Part shown: positions 1 through 9,876 of the stretch, one piece after another | Layout of the letters: each line of letters starts with the position of its first letter | Position numbering within the stretch: position 1 is the stretch's first letter | NCBI GenBank assembly: GCA_021153565.1 | Contig: JAJKJU010000348.1 | Location: forward strand, 1 to 37,000 | Direction: 5' to 3' | Origin: Rhizobacter sp. | Lineage (GTDB): Bacteria > Pseudomonadota > Gammaproteobacteria > Burkholderiales > Burkholderiaceae_C | DNA length: 37,000 nucleotides | Translations under genes and position numbers: made by a program | Notes under the pieces: model-generated | The model's database searches: none | Told to the model about the DNA's origin: nothing | What the model saw: the letters and a program-made list of their open reading frames with translations, nothing else

Positions 1-142
1 ATGCCCGCTCATCACGCCAAAAGCCCCCTGCTCGTCGTTGCAAATGCTCGCCATAGCCAAGCTATGGCTGCGCTTTGCGCCTAGATCAGGCGCCTTTTGA
101 CATGCTGCTCGGACACGTTCGAAATACTCTCAGCACTCTCAG
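1..142 (+). repeat. Family-1 dispersed palindromic repeat, copy 1 (left end cut by window edge)
   Basis: atgcccgctcatcacgccaaaag..ccatagccaagctatgg..gcgcctagatcaggcgccttttgacatgctgctcgg..cgaaatactctcag matches copies at 19823-19927 (reverse), 33239-33403 and 36859-37000. Confidence 0.9.
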
Positions 143-338
143 TGCTCGCCAGCCGGCATCTTTCGATGCGCCGTCGTCCTGTCGATACCGAGGTGCGCGC
201 ACCATGAATTTGACGCGCGGATTCAGCAGCGCGTCTTTGGCCGCGGCCCAGACGTTGAAATAAATCCGGGCGTATTGACAGCGAACATACTCGCAGCCTC
301 TCGACCCTTGTGATGGATGAGAAGCAGGACAAACGCTA

Positions 339-414
339 TGGTGCCGGCTATCCGAATCGAACGGATGACCTTCCGCTTACAAGGCGGGTGCTCTACCAGC
401 TGAGCTAAGCCGGC
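339..414 (-). tRNA. tRNA-Thr (anticodon TGT), CCA encoded
   Basis: Reverse complement GCCGGCTTAGCTCAGCTGGTAGAGCACCCGCCTTGTAAGCGGAAGGTCATCCGTTCGATTCGGATAGCCGGCACCA; complete cloverleaf, 7-nt anticodon loop CTTGTAA. Confidence 0.95.
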
Positions 415-499
415 GCTGTTTCGGCAGGTGCCGAAACAGGGGGAACTGGAGTGGGGCGCAGTATAAGCCGCAGGAGAAGAACCGCCCGGGCCGCGGGAA

Positions 500-1069
500 C
501 TACTTGACTCGCTTGAGGGCCGGCCGACCGCCGGTGGGCGGCTCGGGTGGCTCGGGCGGGGTGTTGTCCCGGGTCTGCGCGTCGCCGGCGGCGGAGTCGG
601 AATCGCTTCCGGACTCCGTGGGCTTGGCCCGGTCTGCCAAGGCGAGCTTCGGGCCCTTGCCAACTGACGCCCCGGAAGTGCTGCTGGACGCGGACTCTGG
701 CGCCGGTGCCGGCGTCATACCGGCCGTCACATCGGTGGGCACCGGGAAGGCCATGCCCTGTCCGTTTTCACGCGCATAGATCGCAATCACATGATCCACG
801 GGCACGATGATTTCACGCGAGGTGCCCCCGAAGCGTGCCTTGAATTCAATCAGCTCATTGCCGAGCTTCAATGCCGTCGTAGCCTCGAAGCCAATATTGA
901 GCACGATCTCATTGTTCTTCACGTATTCGTTGGGCACCTGAACACCCGCGTCGACGAACACCGCCACGTAGGGGGTGAAGCCGTTGTCGGTACACCAGTC
1001 GTGCAGCGCCCGGATGAGGTACGGGCGTGTCGAGGTACCGGCGTTGGTCGGTGCGGTGGGCAGCGTCAT
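500..1069 (-). CDS. sspB: ClpXP protease specificity-enhancing factor SspB
   Basis: RPYLIRALHDWCTDNGFTPYVAVFVDAGVQVPNEYVKNNEIVLNIG; adjacent to sspA. Confidence 0.93.
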   Translation of the reverse strand: MTLPTAPTNAGTSTRPYLIRALHDWCTDNGFTPYVAVFVDAGVQVPNEYVKNNEIVLNIGFEATTALKLGNELIEFKARFGGTSREIIVPVDHVIAIYARENGQGMAFPVPTDVTAGMTPAPAPESASSSTSGASVGKGPKLALADRAKPTESGSDSDSAAGDAQTRDNTPPEPPEPPTGGRPALKRVK

Positions 1070-1093
1070 GCGAGTGCAAGTCTTGATTGCGGG

Positions 1094-1705
1094 TTACTTA
1101 CGCATCACCTTTTCGGAAGGCGTGAGCGCTTCGATGTAGGCCGGGCGCGAAAAGATCCGTTCGGCGTACTTCAAGAGCGGCACGGCATTCTTGGACATGT
1201 CAATTCCGTAGTAGTCGAGGCGCCAAAGGAGCGGCGCGATCGCCACGTCGAGCATCGAGAAGTCGTCGCCCAGCATGTACTTGTTCTTGAGGAAGATCGG
1301 CGCGAGTTGGGTCAGGCGATCGCGGATCTGCGCGCGGGCCCTTTCAAGCTGCTTGTCGGTGGGCTTGATGCCGCGCGACTCAAGGATGTTCACGTGTGCG
1401 AACAACTCCTTCTCGAAGTTCAGCAGGAAGAGGCGCACACGGGCGCGCGCCACCGGGTCGCCCGGCATCAGCTGCGGATGCGGGAAGCGCTCGTCGATGT
1501 ACTCGTTGATGATGTGGGACTCATACAGGATGAGGTCACGCTCGACGAGGATGGGCACCTCGTTGTACGGATTCATCAGCGCGATGTCTTCGGGTTTGGC
1601 GAAGAGGTCGACGTCGCGAATCTCGAAGTCCATGCCCTTTTCGAACAGCACGAAGCGGCAACGGTGCGAGTAGGGGCAGGTAGTTCCGGAGTAAAGCACC
1701 ATCAT
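1094..1705 (-). CDS. sspA: Stringent starvation protein A, GST fold
   Basis: MMVLYSGTTCPYSHRCRFVLFEKGMDFEIRDVDLFAKPEDIALMNPYNEVPILVERDLILYESHIINEYIDERFPHPQLMPGDP. Confidence 0.93.
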   Translation of the reverse strand: MMVLYSGTTCPYSHRCRFVLFEKGMDFEIRDVDLFAKPEDIALMNPYNEVPILVERDLILYESHIINEYIDERFPHPQLMPGDPVARARVRLFLLNFEKELFAHVNILESRGIKPTDKQLERARAQIRDRLTQLAPIFLKNKYMLGDDFSMLDVAIAPLLWRLDYYGIDMSKNAVPLLKYAERIFSRPAYIEALTPSEKVMRK

Positions 1706-1825
1706 GGGCGTGGGGCTCCTTTGAAAGGCAGGAGGTCAGAAAGCAAGAACGCAGTGAATTGCCCGCTGAGGCCCGACACTGCGCGGTGAGTCCGCGGCCC
1801 AGTCAGGCTGCGGACGCGTCAAGGA

Positions 1826-2593
1826 TCACTTCACGTCTTTCCAGTAGCTGGCGTTCAGCCGCCATGCAATCACAGTGAACACGGCCAGGAACATCAGCAC
1901 CCAGACGCCGAGGCGTACCCGCTGGCCTTGCACCGGTTCGGCCATCCAGGCCAAGTAGGCGACGAGGTCGGCAACGGCTTCATCGTATTGACGCGCGTCG
2001 AGCTTGCCCGGCGTCATTTGCTCGTACCCCACGAACCGGTGCGCCGTCTTGGCCTCGTCGTGCGGATCTTTCACCTCAATGAACTTCGCCGTGCGCTGGC
2101 CTTGCAGTTCCCATAGGGCATGCGGCATTCCGACATTCGGAAACGCGAGGTTGTTCCAGCCGGTCGGCTTGGTTTCATCGCGGTAGTACGAACGCAGGTA
2201 GGTGTAAAGGTAGTCCGGGCCGCTACCGGCTCCGCCGGAACGCGAACGTGCAATGACCGACAGGTCGGGTGGAACGGCGCCGAACCATTCTTTCGCCTGC
2301 TTCGAATCGAGCGTGGTCTTCATGACCTCGCCGACTCGGTCACCGACGAAGAGCATGTTCTTCTTGATCTGTTCCTCAGTAAGGTCAAGATCGCGCAGTC
2401 GGTTGTAGCGCATGAATGCCGCACTGTGGCAGTTCAGGCAGTAGTTAACGAAGAGCTTGGCACCGTGCTGCAGCGCGGCGACGTCGGACATCTTTTCCTG
2501 GGGAAAGTGATCCCAGGGGATACCAGCTTCGTTGCCCGCGGCGCCGGAGACGCATCCGAGCACGAGCAGCAGGGAAAGGAGAAGTTTTTTCAT
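1826..2593 (-). CDS. petC: Ubiquinol-cytochrome c reductase cytochrome c1 subunit
   Basis: MKKLLLSLLLVLGCVSG signal, heme motif CLNCHS, C-terminal TM helix; start at MKKLL preferred over the longer ORF. Confidence 0.93.
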   Translation of the reverse strand: MKKLLLSLLLVLGCVSGAAGNEAGIPWDHFPQEKMSDVAALQHGAKLFVNYCLNCHSAAFMRYNRLRDLDLTEEQIKKNMLFVGDRVGEVMKTTLDSKQAKEWFGAVPPDLSVIARSRSGGAGSGPDYLYTYLRSYYRDETKPTGWNNLAFPNVGMPHALWELQGQRTAKFIEVKDPHDEAKTAHRFVGYEQMTPGKLDARQYDEAVADLVAYLAWMAEPVQGQRVRLGVWVLMFLAVFTVIAWRLNASYWKDVK

Positions 2594-2616
2594 TGTGTCG
2601 ACTCCGGGGCGGCGCA

Positions 2617-4050
2617 TCAGTGGGCGTGGTAGGTCACACGTTCCGGAACGGGCTTGAACTCGCCCAAGCTGCTCCACCAGGGCATCAGAATGAAGAAGCC
2701 GAAGTAGAAGAGCGTTCCCAACTGCGACACGTAGTTGCCGACTTCGGAAGGTGGTTGCACACCGAGATAGCCCAGGATCAGGAAGAAGATGACGAATACC
2801 AGGTACACGTACTTGTGCCAGCTCGGGCGGTAGCGGATCGACTTCACCTTGCTGTGGTCGAGCCAGGGCAGGAAGAAGAGGATGATTACCGCTCCGCCCA
2901 TCACCACGACGCCCCAGAACTTCGCATCAAAACCGGCGAAGATCGCGAGGCCTGTGAATTTGAAGATGCCGAAGCCCGCAAGCAGGCCGAGTGTCACGGC
3001 CACGATGATGACCTTCGCGGACGTGGAGAACTTTCCGCGAATGACCGCCCAGGCCGCAGCGCCCACGGCGATGACAGCGAGGATCTGCAGCATCAGGTCG
3101 GTCGTCGCGCGCAGCATCGAATAGAACGGCGTGAAGTACCACACCGGGGCGATGTGAGCCGGCGTCTTCAGCGGATCGGCCGGAATGAAGTTGTTGTACT
3201 CGAGGAAGTAGCCGCCGAACTCAGGCGCGAAGAACAGGATCGCGCTGAATGCCATCAGGAACACGCTCACACCGAAGATGTCGTGCACCGTGTAGTACGG
3301 ATGGAAGGGGATGCCGTCGAGCGGTCGGCCGAGCGCGTCCTTCTTCGACTTGATTTCGACCCCGTCGGGGTTGTTCGAGCCCACCTCGTGCAGCGCGATG
3401 ATGTGTGCAACAACCAGGCCCAGCAGCACCAGGGGCACAGCGATGACGTGGAAGCTGAAGAAGCGGTTCAGCGTGGCATCGGAGACGACGTAGTCGCCGC
3501 GGATCAACAAGGCCAGGTCAGGACCGACGAAAGGCACGGCGGCAAACAGGTTCACGATCACCTGCGCGCCCCAGTAGCTCATCTGGCCCCAGGGCAGCAG
3601 GTAGCCCATGAACGCCTCGGCCATCAGGCACAGGAAGATCGCGCAGCCGAAGATCCAGACCAACTCGCGCGGCTTGCGGTACGAGCCGTACAGCAGCCCG
3701 CGAAACATGTGCAGGTAGACGACGATGAAGAACGCCGAGGCACCCGTCGAGTGCATGTAGCGGATCAGCCAGCCCCAAGGCACGTCGCGCATGATGTACT
3801 CGACCGAGGCGAACGCGAGGTTCGCATCGGGCTTGTAGTGCATCACCAGGAAGATGCCGGTGAGAATCTGGATCACCAGCACGAGCAGCGACAGCGACCC
3901 GAATATGTACCAGAAGTTGAAATTCTTCGGCGCGTAGTACTGGCCCACGTGCTCGTTCCACAGCTTGCTTGCCGGGAAACGGTTGTCGACCCAGTTCAGC
4001 AGCTTCTGCCCGGCGGTGGCATTGGCGGGTGCTTCTTTGTATTCAGCCAT
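2617..4050 (-). CDS. petB: Ubiquinol-cytochrome c reductase cytochrome b subunit
   Basis: Full-length multi-TM cytochrome b with WNFGSLS-like start, GYLLPWGQMSYWGAQV and PVWYFTPFYSMLRA. Confidence 0.95.
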   Translation of the reverse strand: MAEYKEAPANATAGQKLLNWVDNRFPASKLWNEHVGQYYAPKNFNFWYIFGSLSLLVLVIQILTGIFLVMHYKPDANLAFASVEYIMRDVPWGWLIRYMHSTGASAFFIVVYLHMFRGLLYGSYRKPRELVWIFGCAIFLCLMAEAFMGYLLPWGQMSYWGAQVIVNLFAAVPFVGPDLALLIRGDYVVSDATLNRFFSFHVIAVPLVLLGLVVAHIIALHEVGSNNPDGVEIKSKKDALGRPLDGIPFHPYYTVHDIFGVSVFLMAFSAILFFAPEFGGYFLEYNNFIPADPLKTPAHIAPVWYFTPFYSMLRATTDLMLQILAVIAVGAAAWAVIRGKFSTSAKVIIVAVTLGLLAGFGIFKFTGLAIFAGFDAKFWGVVVMGGAVIILFFLPWLDHSKVKSIRYRPSWHKYVYLVFVIFFLILGYLGVQPPSEVGNYVSQLGTLFYFGFFILMPWWSSLGEFKPVPERVTYHAH

Positions 4051-4071
4051 GTCGTGTTCTCTTGAAGATGC

Positions 4072-4680
4072 CTAGGCCTTCAGGCCGTCTTTGTCCTCGC
4101 CGATCAGCAGACGCGTCTCGGACAGGTACATGTGCGGTGGCACCTCGAGGTTGTCCGGCGCTGGCTTGTTCTTGTAGACACGGCCGGCCAAGTCGAAAGT
4201 GGAGCCGTGGCATGGGCACAGGAAGCCGCCGACCCAGTCGTCCGGCAGCGAGGGCTGCGGGCCGGGCGTGAACTTGTCGCTGGGCGAACAGCCCAGGTGC
4301 GAGCAGATGCCCACGGTGACAAGAATTTCGGGTTTGATGGAGCGGAACTAGTTGCGCGCGTAGCTCGGCGTGAGTTCGTCAGGCTTGCGCTGAGACTTGG
4401 GGTCGGCGAGCTGCGAGTCGACCTTGGGCAGGGCGTCGAGCTGTTCCTTGGTGCGTTTGACGATCCACACAGGCTTGCCGCGCCATTCGATGGTCATCTT
4501 CTCACCCGGCTTGAGGGCGCTGATGTCGACTTCGACGGGCGCACCAGCGGCGCGTGCGCGCTCGGACGGTTGGAAAGACGAGACGAACGGCACGGCGGCA
4601 GCTACGCCACCCACGACACCGGCACAGCTTGACGCGATGAGCCACGTGCGTTTGCCGTTATCGACTGGCTTGTCACTCAT
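4072..4680 (-). pseudogene. petA: Ubiquinol-cytochrome c reductase Rieske iron-sulfur subunit, interrupted by an in-frame TAG at 4348-4350
   Basis: MSDKPVDNGKRTWLIASSCAGVVGG...DELTPSYARN-*-FRSIKPEILVTVGICSHLGCSP...FLCPCHGSTFDLAGRV; both halves lie in one frame separated by a single TAG. Confidence 0.88.
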
Positions 4681-4910
4681 GAGAATCCTCGAAAGAGACT
4701 TTTTGTATTCAGGGGCAACCCGCGATTCTAACGGACGCGTCAAGAGGGTCTCTTGCGGGGAAATTGATTGACGCCGTTCCGCCGCCCGGTGACCGCAGAA
4801 AGCACCCCGCACAAAGGCAGACTGACTCGGGTCAAGTCTGATGAATACTGATGGCGGCCGCCGCATGCCATGCTGCAGCGCACAAACTCAACAACAACCA
4901 GGAGAACGTG

Positions 4911-5321
4911 ATGAGCTTTGCTTCCGAATTCAGGCAGTTTGCGATGAAGGGGAACGTGGTCGATCTCGCCGTCGGCGTGATCATCGGCGCGGCCTTCGGC
5001 AAGATCGTCGATTCGGTCGTCGGCGACCTGATCATGCCAGTCGTGAGCCGCGTCTTCGGTGGGCTCGACTTTTCGAGCTACTACCTCGCTCTCGCCGGGC
5101 AGCCCGCGGGATTGCCGCTGGCCGAAGCGAAGAAGCTCGGGGCGGTATTCGCGTACGGCAATTTTCTGACCGTGCTGGTCAACTTCATCATCCTCGCGTT
5201 CATCATTTTCCTGATGGTGCAGCAGATCAACCGACTGAAATCCAGTGCGCCGCCCGCCTCCGCAGCAACGCCCGAAGACATCCAACTGTTGAGGGAAATC
5301 CGCGATTCGCTGAAAAAGTGA
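4911..5321 (+). CDS. mscL: Large-conductance mechanosensitive channel
   Basis: [45 protein letters not shown]. Confidence 0.96.
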   Translation: MSFASEFRQFAMKGNVVDLAVGVIIGAAFGKIVDSVVGDLIMPVVSRVFGGLDFSSYYLALAGQPAGLPLAEAKKLGAVFAYGNFLTVLVNFIILAFIIFLMVQQINRLKSSAPPASAATPEDIQLLREIRDSLKK

Positions 5322-5436
5322 GGAAAGTTCGCCGATTACGGTGAATTTTGGCCAGCCCATTTGGGCCCATACTTGAAGGCCCGAAGGAGAAATTCTGCTC
5401 GGGTGATGCGTTGCGAGTGAGCGGCCAGAGTCCCCG

Positions 5437-7986
5437 ATGAACCCGAGCGAATTCCGATTGCCAGCCGCCTTGGAGGCGGCTGCAGCCCACGTGAAAGCCA
5501 CCACCCAGGCAGTGGCGGAGCGCGTGGCCACGGGGCTTGGAACCCAGGCGCAATCGGCCACCCGTATCATGGAACGCGATCTGATTCTTGCCATGCAGAT
5601 CGACCTGCGCAAGAAGATGAATACCTTCCACCTGTCGTTCGGCAAGCAGCTCATGGACAAGGTGCAGGAAGAAGTGGCGCCGCGCCAAGACCCGCGGCGC
5701 AAGTTCTCAGGCGACTGGCAGACGCTTACCCTGGTCGAAGACCACGAGGTCGAGGAGCGCATGTTCTCCGACCGCATCAGCCAGCAGATTGCGCACGCCT
5801 GCGAGTGGGAGCTGCGCGAATTGGCCGCCTACATGGGCTCGCTGCTCAACCTCGGTCGCGCGGACGAAGACCGCAACCCCTTGCGTCCCGAAGTGCTCGG
5901 CATGGCCTTGTTCCGCGCCATTGAATCGGTGACCAACGACACCGACGGCCGCAAGCTGCTTGCGCGCGAATTCGGCCAGGCAATGTCGCAGGACATGCCG
6001 CAGTGCTACACCGAGATCGTGCGCGATCTGCAGAACCGTAGTGTGCAGCCGGTGGGCCTTACGCTCAAGACGGTCGCAGGACCGGGCCATGGCGCGAACT
6101 CCGGCTACGCGAGCATGCATGGCGACCTGACTTCCACCAACACGCGGCCTGATGAATTCCGCGGAACCCCACCGGCACAACATTCGCCATATTCGGCCAC
6201 TACCGGTCACTCGGGTCATGGCGGGCGCCCCAGCCAGTCGGGTGGAAGCGGGTTCGGCAGCGGTGGTAGTGGCGGTAGCGGTTCGGCCATCGCTCAGCGC
6301 CCGTCCTCGGGCATCAGCGCCGAATCAGATGCGCAGCTCATGGCCTTGCTGCGCCGCCTCACCGTCCTGGCGAGCCGCCCCGGCAAACTCGACATCTCAC
6401 AAACTACGCAGCCAGCGGGCCTCTCCGCGCATACCGGAAGCCGTCCCCGCGATTCCGGGATGGGCCTGCACGGCGCCATCGGCGCACTCGCCGCCGATCC
6501 AGGTGGCGTCGCCGCGAGCTACTCCGAGGGCCTCTCCGGCCTGATGGCGGTGAACCTCATCAAGGCACACCGCGACGAGCTGGTGCAAGCGTCCAGCGGC
6601 AAGCTCGATCACATGGTGATCGACGTCGTCGCCAGTCTTTTCGACCAGATTCTTTCCGACCAGAAAGTGCCGCCGCAAATGGCGCGGCAGATCGCGCGCC
6701 TGCAGTTGCCGGTACTGCGCGTGGCGTTGGCTGATTCGACCTTCTTCTCGTCGCGCCGCCACCCGGTGCGCCGCTTCGTCAACCGAATTGCGTCGCTGGC
6801 TTGCGCCTTCGACGATTTCAGCGATGGTCCGGGCAAGGAATTTCTCGACCGGGTGAAGAGTCTGGTGCAGGAAATTGTCGAAGGCGACTTCGATCAGGTC
6901 GACCTGTACGCGGCCAAGCTCACCGACCTCGAAAGCTTCATTTCGAACCAGGCCGAAGGCACTGCCCAGGCGAGCGGCGCGGCCAAGATGCTCGAGACGA
7001 AGGAGTCGGAGCTTCGCATCCAGCAGCGCTATATGCTGCAGCTCAGTTCGGCGCTCGGAAGCATCAGCATGCCCGAGTACCTGAGCGAATTCGTGACCCA
7101 GGTCTGGAGCCAGGCGCTGGTTTTTGCAAACCGCCGCCACGGCGTCGATTCGGACATATCCAGGCGCTTCCGCATGGCCGGGCGCGACTTGGTGATGAGC
7201 GTGCAGCCCAAGGGCTCGCCGATGATGCGCAAGCGTTTCCTCATGCAGCTTCCCACGCTCATGAAGGACCTGAACGAGGGCCTGAAGCTCATCGGATGGC
7301 CGGAAGCCGCGCAGAAGGATTTCTTCGGCAAGCTGCTGCCCTCGCACGCGGAGTCGCTGAAGGCGCCGTCGATGACCGAGCTCGAACACAACCTGCTCGC
7401 CAAGCAGCTTGAGGGCATTTTCAATAGCGGGGTGCCTGGCGCGCACGAGTTCTCAAAGGCGGAACCGGTCACGTTCGAATCGCAGGAGATTGAGCAACGA
7501 TTCACGCCGGACGAAGCCGAGAAGGTGGGCTTGGTCGAGGAAAGTGCGATCGACTGGTCGGGCGAGGTCGACATCGACCTCAGTGCCGATGCCGGGGACA
7601 CGGTGCCTGGCGCCGCAGACACGACCGACAGTGCGCCGCTCGACTTGGGCATTGACATCAATCTCGATCTGGTCGCGCCGGACCCGGCCGAGCCCACGCA
7701 CGGCGCGCGGCTCATCGACCACATCCGCGTGGGCTTCGCGTACCAGATGTTGCTGAAGGACCAGTGGCAGAAGGTACGGCTCAACTACGTGAGCCCGGGG
7801 CGCAGCTTCTTCGTATTCACACGTGGACGGAAGCACCAGGAAACGATTTCACTCACGGCCCGCATGCTGTTGCGCATGTGTGAGAGCAATCGGCTGCAGT
7901 CCGTGGAGCAGGCGTACCTGATGGAGCGCGCGACTGCGCGCGCGCGGCGACAGTTGGCGGCGCTCAAGGCCCCGTCGAAGCATTGA
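5437..7986 (+). CDS. DUF1631 family protein
   Basis: 849-aa ORF; DLILAMQIDLRKKMNTFHLSFGKQLMDKVQEEV N-terminal region; C-terminal VRLNYVSPGRSFFVFTRGRKHQETISLTARMLLRM is typical of the family. Confidence 0.8.
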   Translation: MNPSEFRLPAALEAAAAHVKATTQAVAERVATGLGTQAQSATRIMERDLILAMQIDLRKKMNTFHLSFGKQLMDKVQEEVAPRQDPRRKFSGDWQTLTLVEDHEVEERMFSDRISQQIAHACEWELRELAAYMGSLLNLGRADEDRNPLRPEVLGMALFRAIESVTNDTDGRKLLAREFGQAMSQDMPQCYTEIVRDLQNRSVQPVGLTLKTVAGPGHGANSGYASMHGDLTSTNTRPDEFRGTPPAQHSPYSATTGHSGHGGRPSQSGGSGFGSGGSGGSGSAIAQRPSSGISAESDAQLMALLRRLTVLASRPGKLDISQTTQPAGLSAHTGSRPRDSGMGLHGAIGALAADPGGVAASYSEGLSGLMAVNLIKAHRDELVQASSGKLDHMVIDVVASLFDQILSDQKVPPQMARQIARLQLPVLRVALADSTFFSSRRHPVRRFVNRIASLACAFDDFSDGPGKEFLDRVKSLVQEIVEGDFDQVDLYAAKLTDLESFISNQAEGTAQASGAAKMLETKESELRIQQRYMLQLSSALGSISMPEYLSEFVTQVWSQALVFANRRHGVDSDISRRFRMAGRDLVMSVQPKGSPMMRKRFLMQLPTLMKDLNEGLKLIGWPEAAQKDFFGKLLPSHAESLKAPSMTELEHNLLAKQLEGIFNSGVPGAHEFSKAEPVTFESQEIEQRFTPDEAEKVGLVEESAIDWSGEVDIDLSADAGDTVPGAADTTDSAPLDLGIDINLDLVAPDPAEPTHGARLIDHIRVGFAYQMLLKDQWQKVRLNYVSPGRSFFVFTRGRKHQETISLTARMLLRMCESNRLQSVEQAYLMERATARARRQLAALKAPSKH

Positions 7987-9016
7987 CCGACGACAGACTC
8001 CTGGCCATTCGCACGGCAGCGGCCAAGCTCGATTCATCAGCCCTGCCCGTCCCCGCAATGTCGAACGCAGTCCCGTGATCCGGGCTCGTTCGCACGAACG
8101 GCAATCCCAGGGTCACGTTCACGCCGTTTTCCACACCCAGATACTTCACCGGAATCAACCCGTGGTCGTGCGTCATCGCGACGACGATGTCGAATTCACC
8201 GGGATGCCCCTCGACGTTGCGCGCACGCATGAAGACAGTGTCAGGCGCATAGGGGCCGCTTGCATCGATGCCATCGGCGCGTGCCGCGGCAATCGCCGGC
8301 GCGATGACCTCGATCTCTTCAGTGCCGAAAAGGCCACCCTCACCCGCATGCGGATTGAGCCCGGCCACGGCGATTCGCGGCGCGGCCATGCCCCATTGCC
8401 TGGCCGCACGATGCGCAATGCGGATCGTGTCGAGCACGGCATCGAATGTCACCGCATCGATGGCGCTTCTGAGGGACATGTGGATGGTTACGAGCACCGT
8501 GCGCAACTCGTCGTTGGCAAGCATCATGCGCACTGGGGCCATGTGCTCGTCTTCGGCAGCGAGCGATTGCAGCATCTCGGTATGGCCCGGAAAGCCCACG
8601 CCCGCTGCTGACAAGGCCTCCTTGTGAATGGGCGCAGTGACGATGCCGGCGACCTCGCCGCGCATCGCCATTGCCGTGGCTTGGGCTATGCACGCTGCGG
8701 CGGCAGCGCCCGCTCGTGCATCGATGTGGCCCACAGGTGCCTCGATCAAGTCGGGCGGCATTTGCATCGCTTGCAGGACAGGAATGCAATTCGGAGGCAC
8801 GTAAAGCGCGTCCTCGCTGGAAGTGATGACAAGCACCGGCAGCATGCCCCCCGTCATCCCCGCGGCACGGCGCATCACGGCCACGTCCGCGATGACGAAG
8901 CAGCCAGCTGCCTCAGCGCAGCGAAAGAACTTGGCAATGATTTCCGGTCCGATGCCGCACACATCACCCTGGGTGATTGCCAATGGACGACATGTCGGAG
9001 CTGAAGGATCGTTCAT
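7964..9016 (-). CDS. pdxA: 4-hydroxythreonine-4-phosphate dehydrogenase
   Basis: RPLAITQGDVCGIGPEIIAKFF...GIVTAPIHKEALSAAGVGFPGHTEML...VAGLNPHAGEGGLFGTEE...HDHGLIPVKYLG. Confidence 0.93.
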   Translation of the reverse strand: MNDPSAPTCRPLAITQGDVCGIGPEIIAKFFRCAEAAGCFVIADVAVMRRAAGMTGGMLPVLVITSSEDALYVPPNCIPVLQAMQMPPDLIEAPVGHIDARAGAAAAACIAQATAMAMRGEVAGIVTAPIHKEALSAAGVGFPGHTEMLQSLAAEDEHMAPVRMMLANDELRTVLVTIHMSLRSAIDAVTFDAVLDTIRIAHRAARQWGMAAPRIAVAGLNPHAGEGGLFGTEEIEVIAPAIAAARADGIDASGPYAPDTVFMRARNVEGHPGEFDIVVAMTHDHGLIPVKYLGVENGVNVTLGLPFVRTSPDHGTAFDIAGTGRADESSLAAAVRMARSLSSVNASTGP

Positions 9017-9111
9017 GCCGTCATTGTGGCGGGTCCTCTTCATCCAGGCGGCGTGGCTGGCAGGGATGCACTGTGGTTCTGAGCACATTCACGCAAGCTC
9101 GGAGCCACTGA

Positions 9112-9876
9112 TCAAGCCGGATTGTCGATGTCGATGAACTGATGCGCGATGCCGAATCGTTGCGCCACATGGCCGGCCACCGCCGGAGCGCCGAATCGTT
9201 CGCTCGCGTGGTGGCCACAGGCGATGAAGGCAACGCCGGTTTCGCGGGCGTAATGCGCCTGAGGCTCCGAGATTTCGCCCGTGATAAAGGCATCGGCGCC
9301 AGCAGCGATCGCGCCCTCGAAATAGCCCTGCGCGCCGCCGGTGCACCACGCAATGCGCTTGAGCGTGCGGCCGTTGCCAGGCACGCTCGTGACGCTGCGC
9401 CCGAGTTGCTTCGCCACGCGCTCAGTCAGTTCGTCGAACGACAGCGGCAACGGGGCATTGCCGATGAATCCCAGGTCTTGCTCGCCGAAGCGCGCATCCG
9501 CCACGAGCGACAGCCGCAAGCCCAACTGCGCGTTGTTACCGAGATCAGGATGCGCGTCCAGCGGCAAGTGGTAGGCGAAGAGGTTGATCTGGTGCGCAAG
9601 CAGCAACTCGATGCGCTGCTTCATCCACCCAGTGATGCGCCCGTCCTGCCCGCGCCAGAAGAGTCCATGGTGAACGAGGATGGCATCAGCCTTCGCGGCG
9701 ATCGCCGCCTCGATCAGCGCGCGGCTCACTGTCACGCCCGAAACGATGCGATGAACCTCGGGCTTGCCCTCCACCTGCAAACCGTTCGGCCCATAATCTC
9801 GAAACCGCCCCACGTCCAGCAACGTATGAAGGTACGACTCGATTTCGGTTCGTGAGGACACTCGGACTCCATTCAT
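9112..9876 (-). CDS. Nif3-like dinuclear metal center protein
   Basis: LDVGRFRDYGPNGLQVEGKPEVHRIVSGVTVSRALIEAAIAAKADAILVHHGLFW; C-terminal CGHHASERFG. The start could be the ATG at 9894 or 9876, or an internal GTG. Confidence 0.88.
   Translation of the reverse strand: MNGVRVSSRTEIESYLHTLLDVGRFRDYGPNGLQVEGKPEVHRIVSGVTVSRALIEAAIAAKADAILVHHGLFWRGQDGRITGWMKQRIELLLAHQINLFAYHLPLDAHPDLGNNAQLGLRLSLVADARFGEQDLGFIGNAPLPLSFDELTERVAKQLGRSVTSVPGNGRTLKRIAWCTGGAQGYFEGAIAAGADAFITGEISEPQAHYARETGVAFIACGHHASERFGAPAVAGHVAQRFGIAHQFIDIDNPA

Noticed and set aside
86-330. A minus-strand frame reading ..CEYVRCQYARIYFNVWAAAKDALLNPRVKFMVRAPRYRQDDGASKDAGWRALRVLRVFRTCPSSMSKGA*, which looks protein-like
   Set aside because: No clear start codon or ribosome site, it runs back into the tRNA gene and ends in the repeat, and I recognise no family. 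It may be an eroded gene but cannot be supported.
2593-4065. 490-aa plus-strand ORF antisense to petB
   Set aside because: Shadow ORF of a high-GC gene: composition rich in R/H/D/E/Q with no fold-like pattern, while the minus strand encodes clear cytochrome b.
4072-4350. Global reassignment of TAG as a sense codon to explain petA
   Set aside because: TAG serves as the apparent normal terminator of sspB (500-502), tatC (11214-11216) and petA's own native end (4072-4074), so genome-wide recoding is unlikely.
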